DNA of 64,000 bases from Treponema vincentii F0403 (GCF_000412995.1 NZ_KE332512.1:1061847-1125846); one strand, 5' to 3'. Shown: positions 27,547 to 37,663, counted from the stretch's first letter. Numbers and translations: made by a program. Notes: a model not told the origin generated them from the letters alone.

Positions 27547-28659
27547 ATGACAAAAACAGAATTTGAACAAAAGTTCGAGGAAGAGTTGAATAAGCAAATA
27601 CAGGAACTGCAAAAGCCGAATTTGCTCATTGTAGGTGGAACTGGTGTCGGAAAAAGTTCTCTGATAAACCGGATTTTTGGAAAAAATGTAGCGACAACAG
27701 GAGAAGGTCGACCAATTACCAAAGGTATAGATAAGTATGAATCGGAAAATATACCATTAATTTTTTGGGATGCAGAAGGCTATGAAATTTCACAAGATGG
27801 ACAACCGGATAGGACGAATTTTGAAATGAATGTTATTCCGAAAATCGAAGAGATGAATCAAGGGAATCTAAAAGACCAGATTCATCTTGTTTGGTATTGT
27901 ATTTCAATTACGAATCATCGCGTACTGGATTATGATCTTCAAAACATCCGTTATTTTATAGATCATAATATGAAAACCGCTATCGTGTTTACACAGTGTG
28001 ATAATGATGAGGAAGATAGTAACGGCACAGGCAAAGATGCTTCAATTTTCAGAAACGCAATATCAGAAAGTATTAGGGGGCTTGTTTATTTTGAGACATG
28101 CGCTTCGGATCAAAGTCTTACACTTGATTTAGAAAAACTTATTATATGGTCATCAGATTCACTTCCCAATGAACAGTTGCGTAAAAGTTTTATTCAGGCA
28201 CAAAAAGTATCAATTACTGCAAAAAAGACATTAGCTTACAAAATCATTATGACCATTGCATCGACGACCGCAGCAACAGGTGCATTTAATCCTATTCTCG
28301 TATCCGATTCGATTTTAATTGCTCCTCAACAATTAGGTATGTGTATTTCAATCACAAATATTTTTTGGATGAATACGAGATTATCATCGGCTATCTCCGA
28401 TCTGCTCAAAACTCAAATTATTACATTATTAGGCAAGCAGACAGCCACAAGTTTATTAAAACTTATTCCCGGTTTTGGACAATTGATAAACGGTGTGGTT
28501 GCAGGCGGCATAACATGGGGGCTTGGCGCTGCATTAACTGAAGCAAATGCAAGAGCCTTAGAAGAATTCTTAAATACCGGTAAGATGCCGGACTGGTCTA
28601 TTATTTTTTCTTCTGCATCTTTTATTAATGCAGTTAAAGAAATGGTAAATAAGAAATAG
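27547..28659 (+). CDS. membrane-associated GTPase with DUF697-like C-terminus
   Basis: A protein of 370 residues with an AGGAGGT ribosome site. The Era/TrmE-type GTPase domain shows G1 GGTGVGKSS (30-38), G3 DAEG (75-78) and G4 TQCD (near 150). The C-terminal half contains hydrophobic stretches (STTAATGAFNPILVSDSILI and LIPGFGQLINGVVAGGITWG) characteristic of DUF697-type GTPases such as YfjP/YeeP relatives. It is markedly AT-rich compared with neighbours, as is the paralogue that follows, suggesting joint acquisition. Function unknown; membrane remodelling or stress response is only a guess. Confidence 0.85.
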   Translation: MTKTEFEQKFEEELNKQIQELQKPNLLIVGGTGVGKSSLINRIFGKNVATTGEGRPITKGIDKYESENIPLIFWDAEGYEISQDGQPDRTNFEMNVIPKIEEMNQGNLKDQIHLVWYCISITNHRVLDYDLQNIRYFIDHNMKTAIVFTQCDNDEEDSNGTGKDASIFRNAISESIRGLVYFETCASDQSLTLDLEKLIIWSSDSLPNEQLRKSFIQAQKVSITAKKTLAYKIIMTIASTTAATGAFNPILVSDSILIAPQQLGMCISITNIFWMNTRLSSAISDLLKTQIITLLGKQTATSLLKLIPGFGQLINGVVAGGITWGLGAALTEANARALEEFLNTGKMPDWSIIFSSASFINAVKEMVNKK

Positions 28660-28757
28660 CAAGCCGCTAAACTATGTTAAAAAGAAGCCTAAACATATCA
28701 AAAAAACGCCGATATGTTTGGGCTGCAATGGTTCTATTATTATGGAAAGGATTTAAT

Positions 28758-29879
28758 ATGCAAAAAAAAGTTTTTGATTTTCAAATAAGATGTAATGTGT
28801 TATTAATAGGCAAATCAGGATCCGGTAAGAGTTCTTTTGCAAATTACCTTTTCGGTGTTGATACATTTACTACCGGAGCCGGTAAACCGGTAACAAAATG
28901 GGAAGAAAATTTCCAACACTATCAATTACTACAAGATAGCATAGAGATTAATGTGTATGATTCTGTTGGATTGGAGCCTAACACCTTTAAGACATGGCAA
29001 AAAAAATTAGAAGAGTTTTTACTGAATACCCAAGGAACTCTAGCAAATTCTTTGGTATGTTCTGCTAATAATATAATGCATGTATTATTCTATGTAATTA
29101 ATGCAGCCAGTGCGCGAATAGAGAATAGTGAAATACAATTAGTAAACAGGATACAAAATAAATATAAGCTTTCTTCGGTATTCATACTTACAAATTGTGA
29201 CACAGCAACGATACAGCAAATTGAGGCTGCGGAAAGTGAAATAAAAAAATATTCAGATAAAGTTGAAATCATCCGAGTATGTTCTGTTCAAAAAAAGAAA
29301 CGAAATGGAAGCAGTATAAAGCCATTTGGAAAAGATGATGCGGTAATAAAAATATTGACCGCATCTTACGAAAAAATCGGAAAAGACTTAGTATATGGTG
29401 TATGCAATGATGCTATAGATAAGCTTGAAAATATGAAGCCCTATCTGCATCAGAAAATCGATAATATGCCGATGGTAGGAGCCTTTTCCAACCACGCTAT
29501 AAAAGCTGCAATCAATACTGTAGATTTAGAATTAACGCGGGTTTTTTATGAATCAAAATGGATCCCCCTATCTTATGAGAACTATCATGCATTTATTAAT
29601 AATTTCCCTAATAAATGGAGAGGAAAAGATGTATTTAATAAAACCTTTGATACAATCATTAAACTTTTTGATAATTGCATGAATCAAGGTCTAAGTATTG
29701 AACGACTTATTACAAATGCCTGTGATATATTTGAGGATGGCAATATTTTTGAAAAAATCGCAGCAATATCTGAGATAGCTCCAAAACTACTATTCATCAA
29801 AATGACATTAAAAGAAAATATAGATAAACAGATCGATTCACTTATTTTAATTTTAAGGGATCAACAATCTTCTCTATGA
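28758..29879 (+). CDS. soluble GTPase paralogous to its neighbour
   Basis: Start at the ATG at 28758, preceded by GGAAAGGA; a more upstream ATG at 28674 gives an implausible basic extension with no ribosome site. The protein has 373 residues. G1 GKSGSGKSS (18-26), G3 DSVG (68-71) and G4 TNCD (near 135) parallel those of the gene before, as does the VTKWEE/ITKGID switch region. The hydrophobic C-terminus is missing, replaced by a charged helical region. It is likely a soluble partner of the membrane GTPase 98 bases upstream. AT-rich; no specific family recognised. Confidence 0.82.
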   Translation: MQKKVFDFQIRCNVLLIGKSGSGKSSFANYLFGVDTFTTGAGKPVTKWEENFQHYQLLQDSIEINVYDSVGLEPNTFKTWQKKLEEFLLNTQGTLANSLVCSANNIMHVLFYVINAASARIENSEIQLVNRIQNKYKLSSVFILTNCDTATIQQIEAAESEIKKYSDKVEIIRVCSVQKKKRNGSSIKPFGKDDAVIKILTASYEKIGKDLVYGVCNDAIDKLENMKPYLHQKIDNMPMVGAFSNHAIKAAINTVDLELTRVFYESKWIPLSYENYHAFINNFPNKWRGKDVFNKTFDTIIKLFDNCMNQGLSIERLITNACDIFEDGNIFEKIAAISEIAPKLLFIKMTLKENIDKQIDSLILILRDQQSSL

Positions 29880-29888
29880 TTTAAGTAA

Positions 29889-30071
29889 GAAGCAAGAAAA
29901 TTAGCTTATGCGATAACGGTTAATCCTGTAAAAACTTTTAATCAATTTTCAAGTATTGCATCTGATCTTATTTCCAGTATTGAAGATCAATACCGCTTGT
30001 GTGAGAAAGAAGTATTCGATGCAAAAACGCAAGAAATCGATGCGGTAAGAGAATCGCTTATTCAAATTTAG
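29889..30071 (+). pseudogene. short open remnant after the GTPase pair
   Basis: A frame of 60 codons with no start codon (it follows an in-frame TAA) that reads as coherent protein: AITVNPVKTFNQFSSIA then DLISSIEDQYRLCEKEVFDA. It may be the C-terminal tail of a lost gene from the same AT-rich island. Its end overlaps, in the opposite direction, the chemoreceptor remnant. Confidence 0.35.
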
Positions 30072-30283
30072 GAGCAGTAATAATGATTTTCCACTGCGTG
30101 GATTTCATGGTACCCATGGAAGCAACATTTAGATATCCTTGGTAGTTATAATAACCAATCAAGTTACCGTTTGTTCGCAGGGCTTCTTTCAGGAAGCGTG
30201 CAAGATCGGTAAAGGCCGGATCTTTGTGTTCAAGTTCGATAGCATTTATGCGTTGCTCAACAAAGAAAACACGGCTACTTGAC
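30058..30283 (-). pseudogene. remnant of a dCache-type chemoreceptor sensor domain
   Basis: An open minus-strand frame without a start codon, ending at a TAA (30058-30060). It reads VFFVEQRINAIELEHKDPAF, then GNLIGYYNYQGYLNVASMG and STQWKIIITAP. The pattern NGxxIxYxxxxGY...STxWxIIxxAP is that of the distal Cache fold in Treponema chemoreceptors. The transmembrane helix, HAMP and signalling domains that should follow are gone. It lies directly upstream of the tRNA genes. Confidence 0.5.
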
Positions 30284-30307
30284 TTTTTTTAGGTTATCTG
30301 GCATGAT
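30279..30307 (+). promoter_or_regulatory. promoter of the tRNA-His/tRNA-Arg pair
   Basis: -35 TTGACT (30279-30284), 17-bp spacer, -10 CATGAT (30302-30307). The predicted start near 30314 is 7 bases before the tRNA-His gene. Confidence 0.55.
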
Positions 30308-30320
30308 TGCGACCATTCAT

Positions 30321-30393
30321 GGTGGGTGTAGTTCAGTGGTAGAGCGCCAGATTGTGGATCTGGTTGTCGTGGGTTCGAGCCCCATCACCCACC
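30321..30393 (+). tRNA. tRNA-His (GTG)
   Basis: Cloverleaf with acceptor GTGGGTG (30322-30328) paired to CACCCAC (30386-30392), anticodon loop ATTGTGGAT with anticodon GTG, and T-loop GGTTCGAGCCC. The extra G at 30321 opposite C30393 is the G-1:C73 pair unique to tRNA-His. CCA is not encoded. Confidence 0.97.
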
Positions 30394-30459
30394 CTTTTAC
30401 GTCCATGTTCAATTATCGGGCATTGAGCAATCGGTCTTATTGTTGGCATGACGGAAAAT

Positions 30460-30533
30460 GCGCCTGTAGCTCAGTTGGATAGAGCAACGGACTTCGAATC
30501 CGTAGGTCGCACGTTCGAGCCGTGTCGGGCGCA
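30460..30533 (+). tRNA. tRNA-Arg (TCG)
   Basis: Acceptor GCGCCTG (30460-30466) pairs with CGGGCGC (30526-30532) with one G-U; anticodon stem CGGAC/TCCGT... encloses the loop with TCG, reading CGA (and CGG by wobble) Arg codons. D-arm GCTCAGTTGGATAGAGC is standard. CCA is not encoded. A T-run follows at 30535. Confidence 0.97.
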
Positions 30534-30581
30534 CGTTTTTTTCCTCATCTCTTTAATTGTAATGCATACCTCGGTCTTTCA

Positions 30582-31541
30582 TCACTCTTCGGATAAATCT
30601 TTTACATACAGCAGTCCTCTCCGCTCAAACCTCTCCCGCTCGAGCAGCGCAATGATATAAGGTGGCGTACAAAAGTCGGCAAATATCAACGCAGCGGCTA
30701 ACGGCTTGCTATAGACACAGGCGCGCTGCAAAAGTTCCTTTCCAAGCCCGAGTCCCCGATATTCAGGCAATACCCGCAAAAACGGAATGCACAAACATTC
30801 ATTACACGGGAACACAACAACAGCGCACAATCCGCATAGCCCGCTCTCATTGTATGCAGTGATATAGGCCGCATTATCCCGAAGTGTACCGTACTCCCGT
30901 CCAGCTGCAGCGCACACATCCGCATCGAAAAACAAGGTCTGCCCGAACAACCGGCCTACGGCAAGCGCCGCCTTTTCGTCAAAGGATATAAACGTATTAT
31001 CATCATTAACCGGCGAATCCGTCTTACGGATAAAATCCCTTAAAAGCTCAGCATCAAGCGCCTCCCGCTTTTGAACCTGAAACGTAAAATCTTCCTGCAA
31101 AAGCCGGGTATCCGTCTCCTCTTCAAAGCTGCTTTTTTCCAACCCCCAGATTGCCCTAAGCTCATTGTACCATTCATACACGGCAGCCTTCATCTGCTGC
31201 TCCTTAAAGCGGTACCATTCGCGTTCTACGGAAGGCACGGTTTTCAGCACTTCTTTATACCGGCGGAACACCCCTTTCCGCTGACCGAGGGCATTCAACA
31301 GCGCTTCCCGCAGTAAGGGATTATGTACCTGAGCGGTAAACTGTTCCATTACATGGAAACCTTGGGCAGAACTCCATTCGGGAAGATCATAGTAGCGTCG
31401 GCCGCTGATAACCGTTTCATCGTCAATCGCATCTTTGTCTACACAGATACCCTCAAGCGCATCAAAAAACAGAATTTCAGTCTGATTTTCCATCGAAAAG
31501 AGAATATCGTCGACCATTTCAGGTGATAAAATAAACGTCAT
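30582..31541 (-). CDS. UPF0158 domain fused to a GNAT acetyltransferase
   Basis: A protein of 319 residues. Residues about 1-150 match the uncharacterised UPF0158 family (LSPEMVDDILFSMENQTEI and WYRFKEQQMKAAVYEWYNE). Residues about 190-319 are a GNAT N-acetyltransferase with the acetyl-CoA loop RGLGLGKELL and a preceding beta strand CIPFLRVLPEY. The fusion suggests that the UPF0158 part recruits the substrate to be acetylated. Function unknown. The gene is convergent with the tRNA pair and divergent from eno. Confidence 0.82.
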   Translation of the reverse strand: MTFILSPEMVDDILFSMENQTEILFFDALEGICVDKDAIDDETVISGRRYYDLPEWSSAQGFHVMEQFTAQVHNPLLREALLNALGQRKGVFRRYKEVLKTVPSVEREWYRFKEQQMKAAVYEWYNELRAIWGLEKSSFEEETDTRLLQEDFTFQVQKREALDAELLRDFIRKTDSPVNDDNTFISFDEKAALAVGRLFGQTLFFDADVCAAAGREYGTLRDNAAYITAYNESGLCGLCAVVVFPCNECLCIPFLRVLPEYRGLGLGKELLQRACVYSKPLAAALIFADFCTPPYIIALLERERFERRGLLYVKDLSEE

Positions 31542-31572
31542 ACCATTTGATTATATCATAAAATAAGTGTAA

Positions 31573-32910
<1,338 letters not shown>

Positions 32911-32913
32911 TCA

Positions 32914-32994
32914 ATTCATAATTAAGAATTATGAATGAAGAATTTTTGCCCGTTTAAGAATTCTTAATTATGCATTATGAATTCTTAATTAAGA
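32914..32994. repeat. AT-rich palindromic repeat between eno and ridA
   Basis: ATTCATAATT (32914-32923), loop AAG, AATTATGAAT (32927-32936), then a second arm carrying TTAAGAATTCTTAA and AATTCTTAATTATG, which is complementary to the first arm. It can fold as two hairpins or one long one; the first could terminate the eno transcript (followed by AATTTTTG). Confidence 0.65.
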
Positions 32995-33007
32995 TTAAGG
33001 AGTATTT

Positions 33008-33388
33008 ATGAAACAGATTATTGCAACAAACAAGGCGCCGGCCGCAATCGGACCCTATTCGCAGGGAACAGCCGCAAACGGCTTGATTTTTACCTCCGGC
33101 CAGCTGCCGATCGATCCCGCTACGGGAGCATTTGTTCCGGGCGGTATTGCCGAACAAACCCGTCAGTCGCTGATGAACCTTAAAGCAGTGCTCGAAGCAG
33201 GCGGCAGCAGTTTGGACAAGGTGCTTAAAACAACGGTGTTTTTAAGCGATATGAACAACTTTGCGGAAATGAACAAAGTGTACAGCGAGGTATTCGGTAC
33301 CGGAAACTATCCCGGACGTTCCGCTGTGGAAGTTGCCCGCCTGCCGAAAGACGGTTTGGTCGAAATTGAGGCTATCGCTCTTGCGTAA
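33008..33388 (+). CDS. ridA: RidA family enamine/imine deaminase
   Basis: Hydrolyses reactive 2-aminoacrylate-type enamines released by PLP enzymes. 126 residues, standard. Starts TNKAPAAIGPYSQGTAANGL, with the active-site Arg in NYPGRSAVEVARLPKDGLVE, the RidA subgroup signature. The following lipoprotein gene begins inside its last codons, so they are translated together. Confidence 0.96.
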   Translation: MKQIIATNKAPAAIGPYSQGTAANGLIFTSGQLPIDPATGAFVPGGIAEQTRQSLMNLKAVLEAGGSSLDKVLKTTVFLSDMNNFAEMNKVYSEVFGTGNYPGRSAVEVARLPKDGLVEIEAIALA

Positions 33389-34535
33389 GCCGATGTTAGC
33401 GCTGCCGCTTGCGGCAGCGCTTGTTTTTTCCGCTTGTACAAAACAAAAAACGGAAACCATCCCGCAGCAAGTGCACAGCAATGCCGCCGCAATATCGGTT
33501 GAGCAAGCTCATACCAACCATTGGCGGTATTTTTCTTCCGGCGATAACGGTTCCGTGGAATTAAAAAATGCCGATGCCGTTTCCGAAATACCCGCCGCAG
33601 CGTTTAAGCCGTGGACGGAAGCTGTTCGGGTTGCCGATCTTGCGTTAAATCGCGGAGACGCTGTTTTTTTAATCAATAAATGCGGTTTATATCCGTTTAC
33701 CGGTTTGCAATCAGGTGCACAACTCCCGGTAGGCCACGCACTTTTTTCGCAAGCTACTGCCGGTGATCTCTATACGATAGACGGACAATTTTTTATCCGC
33801 GTCTACCAAAATTCGATCTTTTTATCGGACGATGCCGAAAACCCGCACTTCTTATTGCGTGCCGATTCGAATCTCAAAGCCTATACGCCCGCAGCCGATG
33901 TACGGAATCTGCATTTACCCAAAGAAGCACAATGCAAATCGCTTGAACAGGGCGGCGGTCAATGGTATGCAAGCTTTAAAGCCGATAACGGAACGGATAT
34001 TTCCTTCTTTTATGTAAAATGCAATACGTTTGCCTCATTTACGCACGAGGATGCGTACAAACATATCGAACAGCTTTCTGCAGAAGAATTCAGGGCAGCC
34101 TGCGAACCGCAGCACTATAGCCGGATGCCGGATATGCTCAAGGCATTGGCCGGCACAATCGAAAATAATACGGACTTGTATCTAAAGACATTCACCGGAG
34201 CTTCGGCGCACGGTATTGTTTTCTTAAAGCCCGCACGGAACGAAGCCGACGGCAACGGTGAAGAGAAGGCTCCGGTAAATGCTTATGCAGTTCAATACAC
34301 CCAAAGCGACGGTAAACAAAGTGCCGCGCTTCTTTTACCCGATGGTGCCTTGTCGGTTAACATGAACGGCAGCGGCATTCGGAACACACATCTGCCGTCT
34401 TTACCGGAAAACTTTAGCTACACCGCGTTTTCCATCTCGGATACGTCTATCACTGCTGCATGGGAAGAAACCGTGTTCTACGAAGTCGGCCGCGCGGGAA
34501 TTTTTACTGCCGAGTTGAGTGAGCTGGGACTGTAA
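33381..34535 (+). CDS. predicted lipoprotein of unknown function
   Basis: I choose the TTG at 33381 (384 residues), which overlaps the ridA stop by 8 bases, has GAGG upstream and gives a normal signal peptide: MRKPMLALPLAAALVFSAC with lipidated Cys19. The ATG at 33393 is an alternative that loses the basic n-region. The mature part has no recognisable domain; it has mixed beta-like sequence and repeated aromatic turns (FLINKCGLYPFTGLQ). Likely a periplasm-facing membrane-anchored protein. Confidence 0.8.
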   Translation: MRKPMLALPLAAALVFSACTKQKTETIPQQVHSNAAAISVEQAHTNHWRYFSSGDNGSVELKNADAVSEIPAAAFKPWTEAVRVADLALNRGDAVFLINKCGLYPFTGLQSGAQLPVGHALFSQATAGDLYTIDGQFFIRVYQNSIFLSDDAENPHFLLRADSNLKAYTPAADVRNLHLPKEAQCKSLEQGGGQWYASFKADNGTDISFFYVKCNTFASFTHEDAYKHIEQLSAEEFRAACEPQHYSRMPDMLKALAGTIENNTDLYLKTFTGASAHGIVFLKPARNEADGNGEEKAPVNAYAVQYTQSDGKQSAALLLPDGALSVNMNGSGIRNTHLPSLPENFSYTAFSISDTSITAAWEETVFYEVGRAGIFTAELSELGL

Positions 34536-34546
34536 AAACTTATCTT

Positions 34547-35584
34547 TTATACGTCTCTCGGTTGTTTTACGATATAGGGAAGACCGAGCAACAGCTCGTC
34601 GATACTTGTGATAATATGCCGGGAACGTATTTTATCTTTAAATTCAAGCAACTGCTTAAATATGTAGAGAGACTCATCGAGCGCCATGCCGAGCGTACCC
34701 GGAATCCGAATCCGCACCTGCAGCGTCCACCGCGAAAGAAAGATCATCGCCTGCAGAACAACGGTTTTTTCCAAACCGTTCAGCAGCGCTCCGCTTGTAA
34801 TGGGAAAGTTCCCTATTAAGAAAAGTTCTCTTCCTACCGGAATAAAAACATGACAGATGACAATCCCCGCCGTTGAAACACAAAGCGGTATCCAATATAT
34901 TTTTTGTTTTTCCGCAAGACAGAGTAAAAATCCCGCAAAAAAAATAACCGCTTTTGCCGGTAAGCCCGGGATAAAAAGGAGCGCTGCCAGCAAGGTAAAA
35001 CCGGTTATCAGCCGAATCCTTGGATGAGGGGCTCGATTTGTATCGCCGGGTAACTGCACGTATAACGGAGCATCTGCATCCCGTATATGGGCATACCATT
35101 CGGATTCAGCTTCAAAATTTTCGCAAAAAATGCCGAGGAGCAAGGACGTTACCGCACCGATAAAGAGGAACGGCGGTACCATATAGCGGATACCCTCTCC
35201 GAAAACAAAGAAGCGCCCGATAAAAAGCTGTATGCAGTTCGATGCAAAAGCCCCTGCCATACTGATTCCAGCAAGCGATAAGACCTTACGGGGAATCTTA
35301 TGCAGCGCATACATTGTAAGCGCCGCCCCGATTGTTCCCGCTGCGGAAAACAAAACAAGATAAGAAAAGAGCGTTCCGCTGATAAACGCCTGCCCCAGAA
35401 TTTTTATCATCGTCAGCAGTAAAAACGCCTTGAACGACAGTACGTCAAGCGCCAGCATCAGCGGAACATTTGCGAGTCCTATCCGCAAAAACGGCAGCGG
35501 CTTGGGAATGACAAATTCAATAGCTGAAAGGAAAAAGCACAAGGCACCGAAAACCGGCACCAGTGCATCCTGCTTTTTATTCAT
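34547..35584 (-). CDS. Gx transporter / heptaprenyl diphosphate synthase component I-like membrane protein
   Basis: A protein of 345 residues. Residues about 1-165 match the Hpre_diP_synt_I (Gx transporter) family, an ECF S-component-like six-helix fold (FVIPKPLPFLRIGLANVPLM). Residues about 185-345 add further membrane helices and a soluble tail with NGLEKTVVLQAMIFLSRW, which recalls EcfT-type scaffold proteins. The protein may therefore combine a substrate-binding and a coupling part; that is inference. The ends of this gene and the lipoprotein gene converge. Confidence 0.75.
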   Translation of the reverse strand: MNKKQDALVPVFGALCFFLSAIEFVIPKPLPFLRIGLANVPLMLALDVLSFKAFLLLTMIKILGQAFISGTLFSYLVLFSAAGTIGAALTMYALHKIPRKVLSLAGISMAGAFASNCIQLFIGRFFVFGEGIRYMVPPFLFIGAVTSLLLGIFCENFEAESEWYAHIRDADAPLYVQLPGDTNRAPHPRIRLITGFTLLAALLFIPGLPAKAVIFFAGFLLCLAEKQKIYWIPLCVSTAGIVICHVFIPVGRELFLIGNFPITSGALLNGLEKTVVLQAMIFLSRWTLQVRIRIPGTLGMALDESLYIFKQLLEFKDKIRSRHIITSIDELLLGLPYIVKQPRDV

Positions 35585-35596
35585 AGCGTATGGGAC

Positions 35597-36115
35597 TTAA
35601 TGGCAGCCTGAACACCCGCCACAGCCGCCTTCGCCGGTTCCGCAGCTGCTTCCGCACCCGCCCGCGAATGACGCTTGAACCTCCTCAAGTTCTTCGGGAG
35701 TAGCATCCCGCACACCGGCAACCTTTATATCAAAGTGCAGTGTTTTACCGGCAAGCGGATGGTTTGCATCCAGCGTGATAATGTCTCCGTCGATGCCGGT
35801 TATCACCACGTGATGGCCGCTTGTTTCAAATTCCATACCGACTTCCAACTGTGTGTCGGGCGGGAACTGTGCACGGCTTACTTCAAAAACGGCGCGAGGA
35901 TCGATTTCGCCGTAAGCCTGCTGCGGCGCTACCGTAAGAGAAAAGCTTTCGCCCGCTTCCCGCCCTTCAAGCGCTTTTTCCAAGCCGGGAATAAGCTGCC
36001 GATAACCGTGGACATAATCCAGCGGTCCCATCTGTTCCGATGAATCCAAAACCTTTTGGTCATCATCTTTTAAGGTATACTCAAGGGTAACCAAACAATT
36101 GTCTGCAATTTTCAT
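35597..36115 (-). CDS. slyD: SlyD-like FKBP-type peptidyl-prolyl isomerase
   Basis: 172 residues from the ATG at 36115 (an upstream in-frame ATG gives 12 unlikely extra residues). The FKBP part (LDYVHGYRQLIPGLEKALEG) is interrupted by the IF chaperone domain (AYGEIDPRAVFEVSRAQFP). The C-terminal tail is rich in Cys, Gly and His (GGCGSSCGTGEGGCGGCSGC), as in SlyD proteins that bind nickel for metalloenzyme maturation. It ends 13 bases before the membrane protein gene and is likely co-transcribed. Confidence 0.93.
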   Translation of the reverse strand: MKIADNCLVTLEYTLKDDDQKVLDSSEQMGPLDYVHGYRQLIPGLEKALEGREAGESFSLTVAPQQAYGEIDPRAVFEVSRAQFPPDTQLEVGMEFETSGHHVVITGIDGDIITLDANHPLAGKTLHFDIKVAGVRDATPEELEEVQASFAGGCGSSCGTGEGGCGGCSGCH

Positions 36116-36205
36116 GCTGAATATGATACCTATTTTTCGGCTTTCGGGCAAGGCAAAAATCCGAAATATGGCTGCTATAGGGAAGTTTTAAAAATCGTGC
36201 AGAAT

Positions 36206-36859
36206 TTAAATTGCGCCTTCGGTTTCCGTTATTCTGCCGTTTTTGATGAAAAGCGAGCGGGTACAATACCGTTCAACCTCATCCTTATTATGAGAGACAA
36301 AGAGGACGGGACAAGCGGCGCGTTCGAGGGTTGCTTTTAAATCTTCTTGCAGGGAATCTTTCAGCTCGTTATCGAGGGCGGAAAACGGTTCGTCCAACAT
36401 AATCAGCGAAGGAGAGGCTGCGAGGAGGCGTGCGAGGGCAACCCGCTGTTGCTGCCCGCCGGAAAGCTCCTTAGGATAGCGGCTTTCAAAGGGAGTAATG
36501 TGCAAAAGCTCCAAAAAATGATCGGCAATCTCTTTTTTGCGGTTCCGGTCTTTTATTCCGCAGCAAATGTTTTCCCGCACTGTCATATACGGAAAGAGCG
36601 CATACGACTGGAACATGTAGCCGGCGTTCCGATCCCGTACCGGTACGTTGATTTTCCGTTCGGAATCGAAAAGAACATGCTCGTTTAAGATAATTCTGCC
36701 CGAATCGGGCGTTAGAATACCGGCAATGGATTTAAGCGTCATGGATTTTCCGCCGCCCGATTCTCCGAGCAAGCCGACAATTTCGCCCTGCGCCGCGGAA
36801 AGGCTAACGTCAAGCGTAAAGCCCTTCATCTTTTTTACAATCGATGCTTCAAGCTTCAT
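36206..36859 (-). CDS. modC: molybdate ABC transporter ATP-binding protein
   Basis: I start it at the ATG at 36859, overlapping the modB stop by 4 bases (217 residues). Walker A GESGGGKS, signature LSGGQQQR, Walker B SLIMLDEP and the H-loop VSHN are all present. It lacks the C-terminal MOP/TOBE domain that binds molybdate in the ~350-residue ModC of enteric bacteria, so transport may not be feedback-inhibited in that way. Last gene of the minus-strand molybdenum block. Confidence 0.93.
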   Translation of the reverse strand: MKLEASIVKKMKGFTLDVSLSAAQGEIVGLLGESGGGKSMTLKSIAGILTPDSGRIILNEHVLFDSERKINVPVRDRNAGYMFQSYALFPYMTVRENICCGIKDRNRKKEIADHFLELLHITPFESRYPKELSGGQQQRVALARLLAASPSLIMLDEPFSALDNELKDSLQEDLKATLERAACPVLFVSHNKDEVERYCTRSLFIKNGRITETEGAI

Positions 36860-37515
36860 ACCCGTTTTTCCCTCGAAAACATATTCATAATAAAAAGCGA
36901 CGCGCAGGAAACGGCGGTAATAACGCCGACCCACACCCACGCCGTGTGCATGTCGCCGCCGGCGGTCGCAAAGTAGATAGCCATCGGAATGGTTTGGGTG
37001 CGGCCGGGGATATTTCCCGCAACCAGCAGCGTGGCGCCGAATTCTCCAAGCGAGCGGGCAAAGCTCAATGCAAGCCCTGCAAGGATTCCCGGCCACGCTT
37101 CCGGCATCATAATGCGGACAAAGATGGAAAATTCGCTCATGCCGAGAGTACGCGCCGCCCATACGTGATCTTCATTTACCTGCTCAAACGCGCCCTTTGC
37201 CCCCTTGTACATCAGCGGAAATGACACGACAACTGCGGCGATAACCGTTGCCTGCCACGTAAATATGAGTGAAATTCCCGCTTTTGCAAGCAGCATACCG
37301 AGTGGGCTGTTTCTCCCGAATATAACGAGCAGAAAAAAACCCAGCACGGTCGGCGGCAGTACCATCGGTAAGGTAAAGAGCACATCGATAAGAACGAGTA
37401 ACTTACCTCGTATATTTAAGCAGAGCCGCGCCGCTGCCGTTCCCAGTATGAATACGAAAATACCGGAAAGGACGGCTGCGCGCAGCGAGATAAAGAGCGG
37501 CGAGTAATCAAACAT
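36856..37515 (-). CDS. modB: molybdate ABC transporter permease
   Basis: A 219-residue inner-membrane permease with about five helices. The EAA coupling loop reads EDHVWAARTLGMSEFSIF, and RSLGEFGATLLVAGN is the conserved ModB/CysT-type segment. A truncated three-hairpin repeat (37541-37638) separates it from modA. Confidence 0.95.
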   Translation of the reverse strand: MFDYSPLFISLRAAVLSGIFVFILGTAAARLCLNIRGKLLVLIDVLFTLPMVLPPTVLGFFLLVIFGRNSPLGMLLAKAGISLIFTWQATVIAAVVVSFPLMYKGAKGAFEQVNEDHVWAARTLGMSEFSIFVRIMMPEAWPGILAGLALSFARSLGEFGATLLVAGNIPGRTQTIPMAIYFATAGGDMHTAWVWVGVITAVSCASLFIMNMFSREKRV

Positions 37516-37540
37516 AATTTAAAATACTATCTTTAGATAT

Positions 37541-37638
37541 GGAGATGTCTCAAAAGTCGGTTGCTTTCTCGACATTCCCGACAGGTTTAACAGGTTTAAA
37601 ATTAAATCTATATAACAAAAATGACTTAATTTTAAATA
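37541..37638 (+). repeat. three-hairpin dispersed element, copy 3 (truncated)
   Basis: Keeps hairpin 1 (GGAGATGTCTCAAAAGTCGG ... CTCGACATTCCC) and hairpin 2 (GTTTAAAATTAAATC with GACTTAATTTTAAAT), but lacks the CAGCATAGCTG palindrome and hairpin 3. It lies between modA and modB, opposite to their direction. Confidence 0.75.
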
Positions 37639-37663
37639 TGGTACCTAAAACGGTTAAAGTCGT

